From positions 116,132,000 to 116,195,999 of the forward strand of contig NC_089597.1 of NCBI RefSeq assembly GCF_019320115.1: DNA of 64,000 nt, in the 5' to 3' direction. This document shows, piece after piece, positions 10,901-20,935 of this stretch. Source of the DNA: Miscanthus floridulus. Lineage: Eukaryota > Streptophyta > Magnoliopsida > Poales > Poaceae. The translations under genes were made by a program, and so were the position numbers. The stretch's first letter is position 1; each line of letters starts with the position of its first letter. The notes under the pieces are model-generated. The model was not told the DNA's origin. It saw only the letters and a list, made by a program, of their open reading frames with translations, and did not search any database.

Positions 10901-12281
10901 AATATCTATGGAAAACTTAATTGACACAGAAGTCAAAGAGGAGAATTACCACAGGCACAGATGTACCTAAAGCAGCATATAGCTTAAGAATTTTCGCAGA
11001 AACTGTTGTTTCAGCACTAAGACAGTAATGTGCTAGTTTTGCCATCAAGTTGTGGTTGCTCCATACATGGTATCTCGAGGAAGGCCAAATCCACAGGATA
11101 CTTCTTAGCAGAGATATCATCTCCGTCAGATAGTTCAGGGTGTAGGCGTCTTCGGTGTAATTCTGTAGAGCTGAAATAACACTCGCGACCGCATTGGTTT
11201 TCTCCAGAGCCTCCCAAATTTCTGCCTGAGTTGAAGCTCCCGCTATAACTAGGCTGTTCAACATACAGGTCAATGCACTTGCACATGGTACAGCAATACG
11301 TAGCTGGTTTGCTGACAAATGGCATGAGAGGGACGAAACTATCTCCATAACTGGGTATTGGCGAACAGAATTTCCTAAGGTAGAGACAAACTTTGAGCTC
11401 ACGTCAGCTGCTTGGATCAGAACCGAAATGTTCTGTCTTAAGAATACCTTCCAGAGCTACAAGTATATCTGAAATCAACTCCTGGTAAACAAATACTTAA
11501 GGCGTATTTTCATGTTTATATATACATAACATAACACTCTGGAAGAGTATACCACAAGGACATTAGGGAATAACTTGGAACAGCTGAGCAAGGCATAGTA
11601 TCACAAACTGAAATACAGGAGACTTTACCTTTATAGGAGGAAGTTTCAGCAGTTCATTTGAAAGACAACTGACAAATGCACCCACCGATTTGAGCACGTG
11701 AGACTGTACTCCAGCATCAGTAGACTGCCATTTTTTAGCACCGTGGCCATCAGACCTGACATATACATAGAAGATAAAAAACAGAGCAAGGAGAACACAA
11801 ATCTTGGTGAGAAAACATCCCTACAACCCAATTCTTTCTCTAATAATTTGATTCTATATTTCTATCCCATGTCTCTAAATATTAAAGTAACTATGTCCTG
11901 TATGATATGTATTATACAAACCCAGGGTTCAACCCTTTATTGTTTTCAACTTGGAGCGAGATTATACCAAGTGAAATCACCAAAGTTTCGAACCGAGCTA
12001 CCGAAACCACTGACGCGCACACGCACGCTTATTTGCGTTGTGGAGAAGTGCTAATTCATCTGCACGGTTGTAGATAGAGAAGTAGAGATGCTATGAATTC
12101 GTCGTCAGAGTGTGGGAATCAGTAATTACTTGGTGAGGCCGAGGGCGAGAGCGTCGTGGAGGCGGGTGCGGAGGGGGAGGGCCTGGCCGGTGAGCAGCTG
12201 TTCGGCCGCAGAGGCGCCCTTCCTCCTGCCCTTCTCCCTCCCGGACGGCGACGGCTTGGAGGCGGAGAAGGCCGGTCGCAT
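7908..12281 (-). pseudogene. ARM-like/BTB-domain protein (At1g04390-like), frameshifted
   Basis: Ten-exon minus-strand gene, about 983 codons. Exons by phase: 12281-12130, 11755-11629, 11481-11448, 11407-10967, 10844-10714, 10610-10204, 10081-9492, 9444-8958, 8618-8468, 8340-7908; all junctions keep frame with GT/AG borders. The N-terminal two thirds are Leu-rich helical repeats of armadillo type. Then come a CxxC pair (CFHCKRKK, CHEC), a BTB domain (LVDLELLLADGESLSAHAAI, then the LEYAYTG segment) and a second BTB-like part (HSHKIVLSVSCDYLRALFQS, then WFYSGELP). This layout resembles Arabidopsis At1g04390, whose family is presumed to act as a CUL3 substrate adaptor. A one-base insertion in the last exon (about 8063-8068) shifts from the AAKLG frame to the QWELVE frame. 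Exons 7 and 8 need a 47-base intron. A MULE sits about 70 bases upstream of the ATG. It may be a working gene with a sequence error, or a recent pseudogene. Confidence 0.75.
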
Positions 12282-12339
12282 CGCGTCCTCCTTGCTGGAG
12301 CCTGGACTCTGGAGGCAGGCAGAGATGAGAGAAGCGAAG

Positions 12340-12349
12340 GGAAATCGAA
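12340..12349. repeat. MULE target-site duplication (left copy)
   Basis: GGAAATCGAA directly precedes the left TIR and recurs unchanged at 25714-25723 directly after the right TIR. Mutator-like elements typically make 9-11 bp duplications, so this fixes both element borders. Confidence 0.9.
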
Positions 12350-12840
12350 GAGAAAATCGGGATTTTGCCCTCACGGGGAGTGGGGTTTGCCCAAATGCCA
12401 TCCGGGTTTCGCTCAAATGCTTTTATGAAATGAGGCCAACACGCTATAATGCAATTTCTAGGTTTAAGTTGACTTTAAAAAATTTTGAGCCAAAATTTTA
12501 GTGACTATTTTGCCCCTGAGGTCGCTGACCTATTCCCTGCGCCGTCATCTCTCCCCCTCTCGCTGTTCTCTCGCTGGAGTGAAAGGCAGAGCGCCGCCCC
12601 CACCCCCGCGCCGTGCCCCCGGGCCGAGCCTCGCCGCCGCCATCCGCCCCCAAGACGCTCCCTGCCCCAGGCGAAGGCTAGCCCGCCGGTGCTGCCTAGA
12701 GCAGGTCCCCGCTCTCCCCGTTGCTGGATCTGCGACCGCTGCTCCTGGGCGTCCGGGTGCTCTTCCCCAGGCGAAGGCGGCCCCAGCCAAGTCGCCCATC
12801 CGCGCCAGGCCGCCGTCGCCCGACCGCGCGTCACCAGGCC
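12350..12840 (+). repeat. MULE left terminal inverted repeat
   Basis: 491 bp, inverted match to 25214-25713 with scattered substitutions and small indels. The outer 200 bp are AT-balanced; the inner part is very GC-rich. It probably carries promoter signals for the inward GRF gene, and may now also supply the upstream sequence of the BTB gene on the other side. GC-rich ORFs inside it are not genes. Confidence 0.9.
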
Positions 12841-12868
12841 CGCCGTGCCTCCTGCGTCTCGCCAGGCT

Positions 12869-13430
12869 ATGGGTGAGGGTTCGTCTAGTTCGTCGTCCAT
12901 CCCAACAGGTGTCGTTTCTCTGTATCCACTTGGCCCTAGTGGGATCCCCTGATTCCATGCCCAGAATGTGGTGACAAAGTAGTGGAATGCAAATCCTGGA
13001 AGAACAACGGCAGAATTTTCTTCAAATGCGTAAACTACAATGAATTTGTGAGTATATATTGCTCTGTTGTTTATTGTCATATAGAACTGGATGAACTAGG
13101 TACTGTGTCAAGGTTTGGATAAATAAACTATGTTATTTATTGTCATTTACACAGGCAATGAAGAAATGTCCATTCTTTAGGTGGTTGGAAGAGTACAAGA
13201 AAGTAGTCGCAAAGAAGCTTAAAGAAAATTTGCTAGCTGCAGTGCCATTAGAAGGTCATGGTGAAACTAAATGTCAAGAAGAAATGAAGCTTAAAAGCAG
13301 GATTTTTGATGAAGATAGGATCTATCTGAAGATGGACAAGCTTATCGATCTGGTCCAGCTGTTGGTGGTGCTCTGTTTAGTCATGACTGTCATAGTTCTT
13401 TTAGGTGTGGTAGTGCTTATTAGCAAGTGA
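12869..13430 (+). pseudogene. GRF-type zinc finger protein with C-terminal membrane helix, MULE-borne
   Basis: Two-exon gene starting just inside the left TIR. The ATG at 12869 opens MGEGSSSSSSIPTG. The zinc-finger part is in another frame from 12949 (CPECG, CKSWKNNGRIFFKC, ending NYNEF at 13047), so a one-base indel probably separates them, or the first part is wrong. The intron is 13048-13154 (GTGAGT...ACACAG); exon 2 continues AMKKCPFFRWLEEY and ends at 13430. The CxxC...NxGRxFxxC...CxFFxW pattern is the GRF zinc finger, a nucleic-acid-binding module. The last about 28 residues (VQLLVVLCLVMTVIVLLGVV) form a membrane helix after a charged, possibly coiled segment. The role is unknown; I can only say it occupies the place of a MuDR second gene. 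Confidence 0.65.
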
Positions 13431-13593
13431 AGCAAAATTGTGTTGTAGAACTATGTTGTATCAGTACTGATTAGTTAGCTTTTGCAGTTAGTCATACCTG
13501 TTGTCAAAACAAGTCCTGGCTGTGGTAATAAAATGTCAGATCCATAATTTTTTCTTTGCAATATGAATTATCGTGGATCTTTACCTAAAAAAG

Positions 13594-13998
13594 CTACAAG
13601 TTGCTGGGTAGTTGAATTGCTGCTAAAATTTCCCTCTTCAGCTCCTCTCTTTTGATTTTCCCTGTCGTAGTCACTGGAAATGGCTGCCTCCACTGATAAT
13701 AAGACCTTGGCACCTTAAATCTGTTACACAAAAAGAAAATTTTGAGAACGGTGCTAATATGTTTTCATCAGAAGACCACCTGCTCATGAAGGGTCTGAGG
13801 AGACACTTCCTTGCCTTTGCCTTGGTGCTTAGTTCTTGCATCAACCCACTTCCAGCCATCCTTGATGCTAACACAAGCAATAACTGTCTCCCCGAGACGA
13901 CTATCTGGTACACCAACTACCACAACTCCTGCTACTCCTGGGTGCTGAGATAGTACCAGTTCAACCTGAACAACTCCAGGTGTTATATATTGTGTCAA
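13594..13998 (-). pseudogene. Captured 3' fragment of AAE14/MenE-like acyl-CoA ligase
   Basis: Two exon-like pieces on the minus strand: 13998-13780, with GVVQVELVLSQHPGVAGVVV then PDSRLGETVIACV, and 13720-13594, with FKVPRSYYQWRQPFPVTTTG then KIKREELKREI and a stop. They correspond to the C-terminal subdomain of ANL-superfamily ligases, including the TTTGKIKREE motif that carries the lysine needed for adenylation. The match is best to 2-succinylbenzoate-CoA ligase (AAE14), which acts in phylloquinone synthesis. The catalytic N-terminal domain is absent and the exon-exon phase does not agree, so it cannot make an enzyme. A host gene fragment with its intron inside a MULE is the Pack-MULE signature. 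Confidence 0.75.
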
Positions 13999-14408
13999 AT
14001 CATACTGTAGAGTTTGGACTGCTTATGGAAAAAGTACCAGCATTCTGTGAACTACTCATACACTCATACAACAGAGACATGCATTCTGTCAACTGCTCAT
14101 ACACAGTTACTATACAAACTCATACACATTCTGTCAACTAATCATGCATTAACACTTTATCAGAATGCAAGTACAACAGAGACATTACTTGATAGCTCAA
14201 CTAATCAAAATCAAAGTAGATTTCATAAAGGACCAATAACATTCCATAAAGGTTCACACAATACCAGCTCATTACATAGGCAGCTCATTACAGTAGAGTT
14301 TTTCAAATACCAGCTTATTACAGTAGAGTTTTTCAAAAGACAACTCATTACATAGGCAGCTCATTACAGTAGGGTTTTTCAAAAGCCAGCTCATTACATG
14401 TTCACATC
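13999..14408. repeat. Short AT-rich repeats in MULE interior
   Basis: Between the ligase fragment and the transposase end lie degenerate direct repeats: ACTCATACA and ACAGAGACAT units at 14050-14170, and three copies of a CAGCTCATTACAGTAGAGTT unit at about 14279-14375. The region is probably the transposase 3' untranslated side. No gene. Confidence 0.45.
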
Positions 14409-15789
14409 TCAGTTCGTCTTCAACTTCCTTGGAATCAACTTCTTCGCTGTTCCCTTCTTTGGTTTTGGTGAAGTCGTAGCCTGCTTGTTTGGCGATAAAT
14501 GTAGTACCTTCTTTGGTTTTGCTGAAGTTGTAGGCTGCTTATTTAGCAATGTACTTGGCCCTTCTCCAAGTAGTACAGCTAGTCGGCTACAACATGAATG
14601 AATTGTTGACAAAAGATGAAATAATTCATGAAAGAGTAAGTTCAGCTTTCTGGAAACATGAAATACCTTCTAGTCAACCTTTCTGGACTTGTTGACAAAA
14701 GATTGGCCTTAGCTGTGGCAACTTGTTCAGCTTGGACGACAACATCTTGAGACTGTACAGCAACATTTTCTGGCAGCACAGCAGCAGTATCAGACTGTAC
14801 AGCCCAATTCTCAGACTGTACAGCAGCAGTATCAGCCTGTAAAGCAGCATTCTCAGCCTGTACAGCACCATTATCAGACTGTACAGGATTTTTTTCAGCA
14901 GCTTTTTTACCATTCTTCCTATACTTGGTTGTATTTGTCCTAGGCTTCCTTTTCCTCCAAGTTAGAACAATTTAGGCACTTGTAGCTTGTTTGTCCCATT
15001 TAGTAGATGTAAGTTACAAAACTAAAGAAATCAGTATCTTTTCTTTGTCCCATTTAGGCGGCACTTGTAGCTTGTTTCTCCATGACCCAATTCTCCACAC
15101 CCTTTGCACATTCTTTTCCCTTTTACCAATTGCCTTTTAGGTTTAGCAGCTTGCATAACCTCCTCTTCAGCAGCTTTATCAGCCTCCTTGGCAGCCTTTT
15201 TCCCTTTTCCACCACTTCCTCCCTCAAGGCATCCTTTTATCCTCAGCTTCCTATACCTCCCAGCACCCTTTTTGTCCAATGGTGCCCCAACTGTAAATGG
15301 AAGTGGCACATGTGGCCACTGAGTTTTATCTGGGAGTGGCTCTATTAATCTCTTATAGGCATTTCTGAATTTTTTCCACTAAATAGTATTCATAGACAAA
15401 TCCCTCAAGATCCACATCCACAGTTTGTTGGGTTGTAATCAAAGCCAAAGCATGCTGACAGGGCTTACCAGTGTGTTGCCACTTAAGGCATGTGCACTTA
15501 TGGAGATAAGTCTTCACTACATGCCTGTTATGGATGCTATTAATTTCCCATATCTCTGCAGCCACACTATCAGAGGTGATGACTGTCAAGTGACCCAAGC
15601 CTCTGGTTCTCATTTTCAGCTGACGTATGACTGTAGGTAAAATTCTCCCATTAAGCTTTTGTCCAATCTGCCTTCTCTTCCTCCACAATACCATTAGCAT
15701 CTCCCTAATTTTATCAGCAAGCTCAACTACAGGAAGGTCCTTCCAGTCCTTGATCCAATTATTAAAACATTCAGCAAGGTTGTTGGTTA
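14409..15789 (-). pseudogene. MULE transposase, C-terminal half (SWIM, zinc knuckle, heptads)
   Basis: Continues the transposase interrupted at 15790-15794. Reading along the minus strand: ITNNLAECFNNWIKDWKDLP, a helical stretch, the SWIM zinc finger (CTCLKWQHTGKPCQHAL, pattern CxCx(n)CxH), a basic linker, a zinc knuckle (CKGCGELGHGETSYKC), an eightfold 7-residue repeat, and a Lys-rich tail ending KKLIPRKLKTN at 14409. A one-base insertion in an A-run near 15375 shifts the frame after YLVEK. A short segment after the knuckle is duplicated (ACAAACAAGCTACAAGTGCC at about 14983-15002, and again near 15062), probably within an intron. The order of domains is that of MuDR/mudrA-type transposases. 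Confidence 0.8.
14720..14887 (-). repeat. 21-bp tandem repeat encoding AVQSDNG-type heptads
   Basis: Eight successive 21-base units encode PVQSDNG, AVQAENA, ALQADTA, AVQSENW, AVQSDTA, AVLPENV, AVQSQDV, VVQAEQV. Units differ by substitutions only, so the reading frame is kept throughout. This is a protein-level heptad array in the transposase tail, not CRISPR. Confidence 0.85.
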
Positions 15790-18700
15790 TATAATGTGGC
15801 AGAACCTCCTAAATTATAGGGCCCACATGCACCTGTCACTGTCCGACGACCTTTGACATCTGTGCATATATTTCCGGTAACTTAAGAAGACTGTCGGGTG
15901 TCCTCGGGAACCCCGAATCATCCACGATTTCCGAGCAGGATCACGTTACAGAGTCATTGCAGTATTACAACATTTATTCAAATATTTACACCAGAGTAAA
16001 ATAGCGGAAGTCTTACGATAACTTAGTTTACAAACCAGTAGTTTCAAACCTTACAAACTAAGTTCGGTGATTATTACAAAACGAAATAGTGGAGTGGCAT
16101 TATAATATAGTACAAAACACACAATGAAACTGCCCTGCCCAAGGGCCACATATTTACTTCTCATCGTCATCACAAGGAACAACCGTCATGCAGCACGATC
16201 CAAACAGATCTGCTCATGAGGCTCACCTGCAACAAGGGTCAACGAACCCTGAGTACAAAAGTACTCAACAAGACTTAACCGAAATAAGGACTGATAAACT
16301 CAGGAATGCAGGCTCAGGGATTCAAGATATGGCTTTAGCAATAATCAAAGTTATTTTGCGTAAAAGCTCTTTAATAAAATTCTTTAATTCGACATTTATA
16401 ACTTCATAGAATCATATACAAAGCTGACATGGTCCGTATGGAGATCATGAAACTTCATATCCAACACTTTCTCAACCAGCCTCAAGTTCTAGTTATTAAT
16501 ACTACGATGATGAATAGTGAGTTGAGTCTTCATAACCGAGGAGCAACGACGATTCGAACCGATTATAAACCCAGCTGGGAATTCCAGACCACACGACATA
16601 TGCAGGTCCCCGACCTACATATACCAACCTACTCTCGGATCCTCTAAAACAAGAACGGGTCCGCGCCACCCGAGAATACAGTACTCCACCATTCCAGTCC
16701 ATGGCCACGTGAGTACACGCTACTCTCGCCATCTCTCCACTCCTAGTGCTTGAGTAGCCATTCTCATAATAGCATAGCCGAGTAAAGGCTTACCGGAGTA
16801 TGTGATTAGTACTACAAAGTCTCACCTCATGCAATTCAACAACGGTACGGACCTTAATCGACACAGACGGAAAGGACCCGCTCACAAGACCTCCATGTCT
16901 TATGGCTCACACACACCGAGTCCGCCCGGTCTAGATTTATTACTCCACATTCCAATATCACATGATAACATAAGTAACCAAAGTTCCATTTAAAACTTGC
17001 AGGTGGCAGGTAATCACCCGACTTTCATCGTTCTAAGCATAGCTAAGCAAAACTAGGCATATATGAATTTAAAACTGGGAATATGGTAAATATGGAATAA
17101 CAAGGTTGGTAATGTACCAATTTGGTTTGTACTTGACTCCTAATCACTTAATGCAGTAAAAAGAAGCAAAAGCGAAATCAATTTGTAAAATACAAGGTAG
17201 GGTTGTATGCATCCGGGGCTTGCCTTCGTTGACGGAAAAGTCCGGTTCCTGCGACGTTTCACAAGTATTCGATCCGACCTCAACAGATGGATTAACCTCC
17301 TCCGCAACTTGATTAACTACTATGTGTTCACCTTCGTTCACTACACGTAGTAACAGTGCCATGTTTAACATGATGCGGAGTACGAAACATGATGCTCGAT
17401 GATGGATGCAAAAATTAACAATTTGAATACAACTTTCCTTCGCGGTACAGTTACAAGTCAAACTAACCAAATCTTTTTCGTACTAATTACATCAATTGCC
17501 AAGGATCATTACCAACTAATGACCCAAGGACATCACTCAATCAAAAATGCAAACAAAACCTAAATCACTAAAGGTTACTATTTACTTTTATGAATTAATT
17601 AATTAATTAAGAATTATGAAATAAATCAACCTGTTCCAATTGACCTCAAAAATTTTGTAAATATTCATTACATGATAAGTGACAAAACAAATTTCATAAT
17701 TTTTGGACAATTAAATAAGCCTAGAAAAATCATGGAAATCCATTTATTAATAAATTGAGCAATTTTTATCACATTCAAAAAGTACTGAAAAACAACATTT
17801 CATATTTTTCCTAAATAATATACATCACAGAGAGGTCACACAAAAATTTTCATAATTTTTGGAGCTCTAAATAATTCTACACAAAAATAACAAAAGCATA
17901 CACTATTCAATCATTTCTGAAAAAGGAAAAATTTATTTTCAAATCACTGAGTCACTGACACCTTGACCCCACCTGTCATCCCCTTCCTCCCGCGCTGACT
18001 ATGGCAACGACGGCGCTGACCGGCGATTTCTCGCCGCCGGTGAGACCAACGGCGACAGCGAGAGTACCAACACACTCCCCTCATCACCCCGCATCGATTG
18101 AGTGTACTATCGAGACTAATTACAGCGGTGCACGAGCTTGCCGACGGCCATGGCGGACACGGTGGCATGGCTGCGCTACGCCGGCGACGTGAGACCGATA
18201 GATCAAAAACAAATAGCATGGGAAGGTTCAGTAGCTCACCCCGAACACGACTGAGCAGAGAGCAAGATCGGAGGAGCAATGGTGAAGCGGTTCAACGTGC
18301 ACAGCACCCACGGCGGAGCAAGTGACGATGACGGTGATGTTCCGGCGACTGCGGTGTACAAAACGGTCAATCAACCGAGCACAGAGCTCCACGGCATCAA
18401 GGTGAATCTGAAATAGGACCGAGCAAGGACATCGGCTAACCGTAGAGCGCTGGCCACGACGGCGCTCGCCCGACGGAGATCCTACCGGCCGTGAGGAAGA
18501 AGCGCAACGAGCGGTGGTTCCCGGCGAAATCAGGCAACAAGGGTTGGAGGACTGGGTGTGCAAGGAACAAACGGAGCTGTGGCAAGCTTTGCTGAGACGG
18601 TACAGGCGCTAGGTCGACGGCGGAAGGTCGACGGAGCAGCGGTGGTGGCGATAGGAAAAGCAGAGGAGTTGAAAAGGAGGAGAACGACGACTGTGATTAG

Positions 18701-19273
18701 CTTTATAACGCGGCCAAGGACACGAAGACGATGCGCAGGAGCTTCTCCATGCCAGTGCGGAGCCGAACGCGGCCACGGGCGCGCCTGGAACGCCAAAGAA
18801 GGGCCGCCGGCAATGTAGCTTAAACGGTGAACACTGTTCATCAATATTATAGAATTGCCATCCAGTTTGAAATCCAAATTACTCCCAAATTTGTATAACA
18901 ACTCAAAAATCTCCAAAAATAAAAGTTGTTCAAAATCAAAAGTTCTACAACTTTGCTTTTATAACCAACCCCAAATTCGGTCTAGATTTTAAAATAAACT
19001 TTTGAATTCGAATAGGGGAAATTTAACGAATTACGCCTTTTCGAATTACTCCAAATTTTTCATAACAACTTTGAAAACTCCAAAAACAAACTTTGTATAA
19101 CTTGTCAAGCTCTACACTTTTGCTTTTGGGCTCAACCCCAAAATATGCTTAGATTTTGAAATGAGTTTTCAGGGTAGGATTTAATTGCTGAAAATCAGGG
19201 TTTTCTCGAAAATTTAAAAAATCCAAGCAAACTTTGAACTTGAGTCAAACAATATAATTCAACACATACCACA

Positions 19274-19672
19274 TGTCGACGAAATATGGTCGGCAGTCCA
19301 CCGAGGGGGGTGCCCGTGGTGGTAGATTATCGGTAGGATGCGTGTAATCAGGAACCAGATGGTGACACAAGGCGCAGAGACAGCGATTTAGACAGGTTCG
19401 GGCCGTCTGATCGACGTAATACCCTACGTCCTGTGTCTTTGGTGTATTGTATTGAGATGTATATTGTATGATCCTGTCCTCTAGGGGACCCTTGTCTCTC
19501 CTTATATACTCTGAAGAGACAAGGTTACAAGTAAAGTATCCTATTTGGTACTATTACAATATCTAATACAGCTTGTAGCCTTGCGATGTACAACTTGATC
19601 TTGCGGGCCGGGCTACCTCCGGTGGTGCGGCCCATGTATACCCATGAGGGTATAGGGGGTCTATCCCCCACA
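19274..19672 (-). repeat. LTR (3' LTR in element orientation)
   Basis: 399 bp, differing from 22950-23348 at one position I could see (A versus G about 65 bases from the left edge). A minus-strand TATA-like GTATATAAGGAG lies at about 19501-19512. The adjoining GGGGACTAGC on the minus strand may be the polypurine-tract side. Confidence 0.9.
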
Positions 19673-19995
19673 GCTAGTCCCCGAGCGCCTTGTATCCTTC
19701 GAGTAGCGCCGTCTTGAGCTTGCCAGAAGGATGTAAGGGGCTCAAGATAAAATTTGAAAAATATTTTCCCCGAAGTGTGCCCACTTGTATTTCTGAAAAG
19801 AAATGTAAGTGCGTCTTGAAGCGTAGCGTCTTTGATCATCAGATCGAGCACATTCACCGCAAGGTGAAGTGTGCCCACTTAGTCCCCGAGCCTGGTAGTA
19901 GGTGACGTAGTCACGTGGTGCCAGGGTCTAAAAAGAATTCCCAGTTAAGTTGAGAACCCAATCGTCGTTCAGGCAATACGAGATGCACCGGCAGG

Positions 19996-20165
19996 TGCAT
20001 CGTACCGATGTAGTCCCCGAGCTTGCTGGAAGGCGAGGTATGAGCCTTGTAGCAAGGTCTAAACGAGAAAGAATATCCCAACTGTATGTGAGTCGCCAGT
20101 CGCATGTAGTTGAGACGCAAAGTCCCTGAGCCGTGGTCGGAGAGTGGTTGAGGCAGTCCCCAAGC
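19996..20165 (+). repeat. 170-bp internal direct repeat, copy 1
   Basis: The block from TGCATCGTACCGATGTAGTC to GGCAGTCCCC is repeated at about 20764-20935, 768 bases further on, with only two or three differences. It is a duplication inside the retrotransposon interior; no coding frame is maintained. Confidence 0.85.
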
Positions 20166-20763
20166 ACAAAGGCGGTCGAGACAGTCCCAAGCACGAGAGT
20201 GGTCGGAACAGTCCCCGAGCACAAAAAGTGTGGAAAAAAACCATATGCCTCAAGCGCCTGGAGGTAGATCCAGACAAGGCCGAAGAGCTACGGATGACCC
20301 AGCTGGACTTGTCGGCGAAAATAATTGGCGATATTAACCTGTGTGGAGGTGCGACGCCATCCGTACAGGGAACGCCATCGGCAAGTCGGCTGGAAACACC
20401 TTTATTTTCAAGCCAACCGGCGAAGCCTGCGGTCTCGACCAGCCAGGCGTCGGCGGGGCCATCTTCTTCAGCTCGACCAGTGCAAGAGTCCTCGAGACTT
20501 GAGCACGATGTCAGGCCTAGCGAGCAGTAGGTGCCGCGTGCCCCGACCAGCCATTAGTGTAGGCTATAGCTGTAGAAGAAGATGTAGTTGTGTTATTGTA
20601 AACTTGGACCTTTTCAGGCAAGCTTGTAATAACGTAACTGTATAACAACATGAGCTTGTTTGTTTTGTAGAAAACGTTTTGAAGCTCGAATATCATGTTG
20701 GTGTAACTAAGTTAGAACGTGTTGGCGTTCTGTTTAGTTGTACCGGTTTCATTGCTCGGCAGA

Positions 20764-20935
20764 TGCATCGTACCGATGTAGTCCCCGAGCTTGCTGGAAG
20801 GCGAGGTATGAGCCTTGTATCAAGGTCTAAACGAGAAAGAATATCCCAACTGTATGTGAGTCGCCAGTCGCATGTAGTTGAGACGCAAAGTCCCTGAGCC
20901 GTGGTCGGAGAGTGGTTGAGGCAGTCCCCGAGCAC
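20764..20935 (+). repeat. 170-bp internal direct repeat, copy 2
   Basis: Second copy of the block at 19996-20165. It is followed by a run of AGTCCCCGAGC and GTGGTCTGGC units to about 21125. Confidence 0.85.

Noticed and set aside
12505..13080. 191-codon and other ORFs in the MULE TIRs (also 25164-25593)
   Set aside because: They appear in several frames of the GC-rich TIRs and are not conserved in frame between the two TIR copies.
14720..14887. Possible CRISPR-like short tandem array
   Set aside because: Units are directly adjacent 21-bp coding repeats without spacers, in a plant transposase.
14674..14913. ORF with repeated LLYSL/MVL motifs
   Set aside because: Wrong frame of the heptad-encoding repeat; the other frame gives AVQSDNG-type heptads contiguous with the transposase tail.
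17944..18916. GC-rich cluster of ORFs inside the solo LTR
   Set aside because: Short and mutually overlapping on both strands with no domain; part of the LTR regulatory region.
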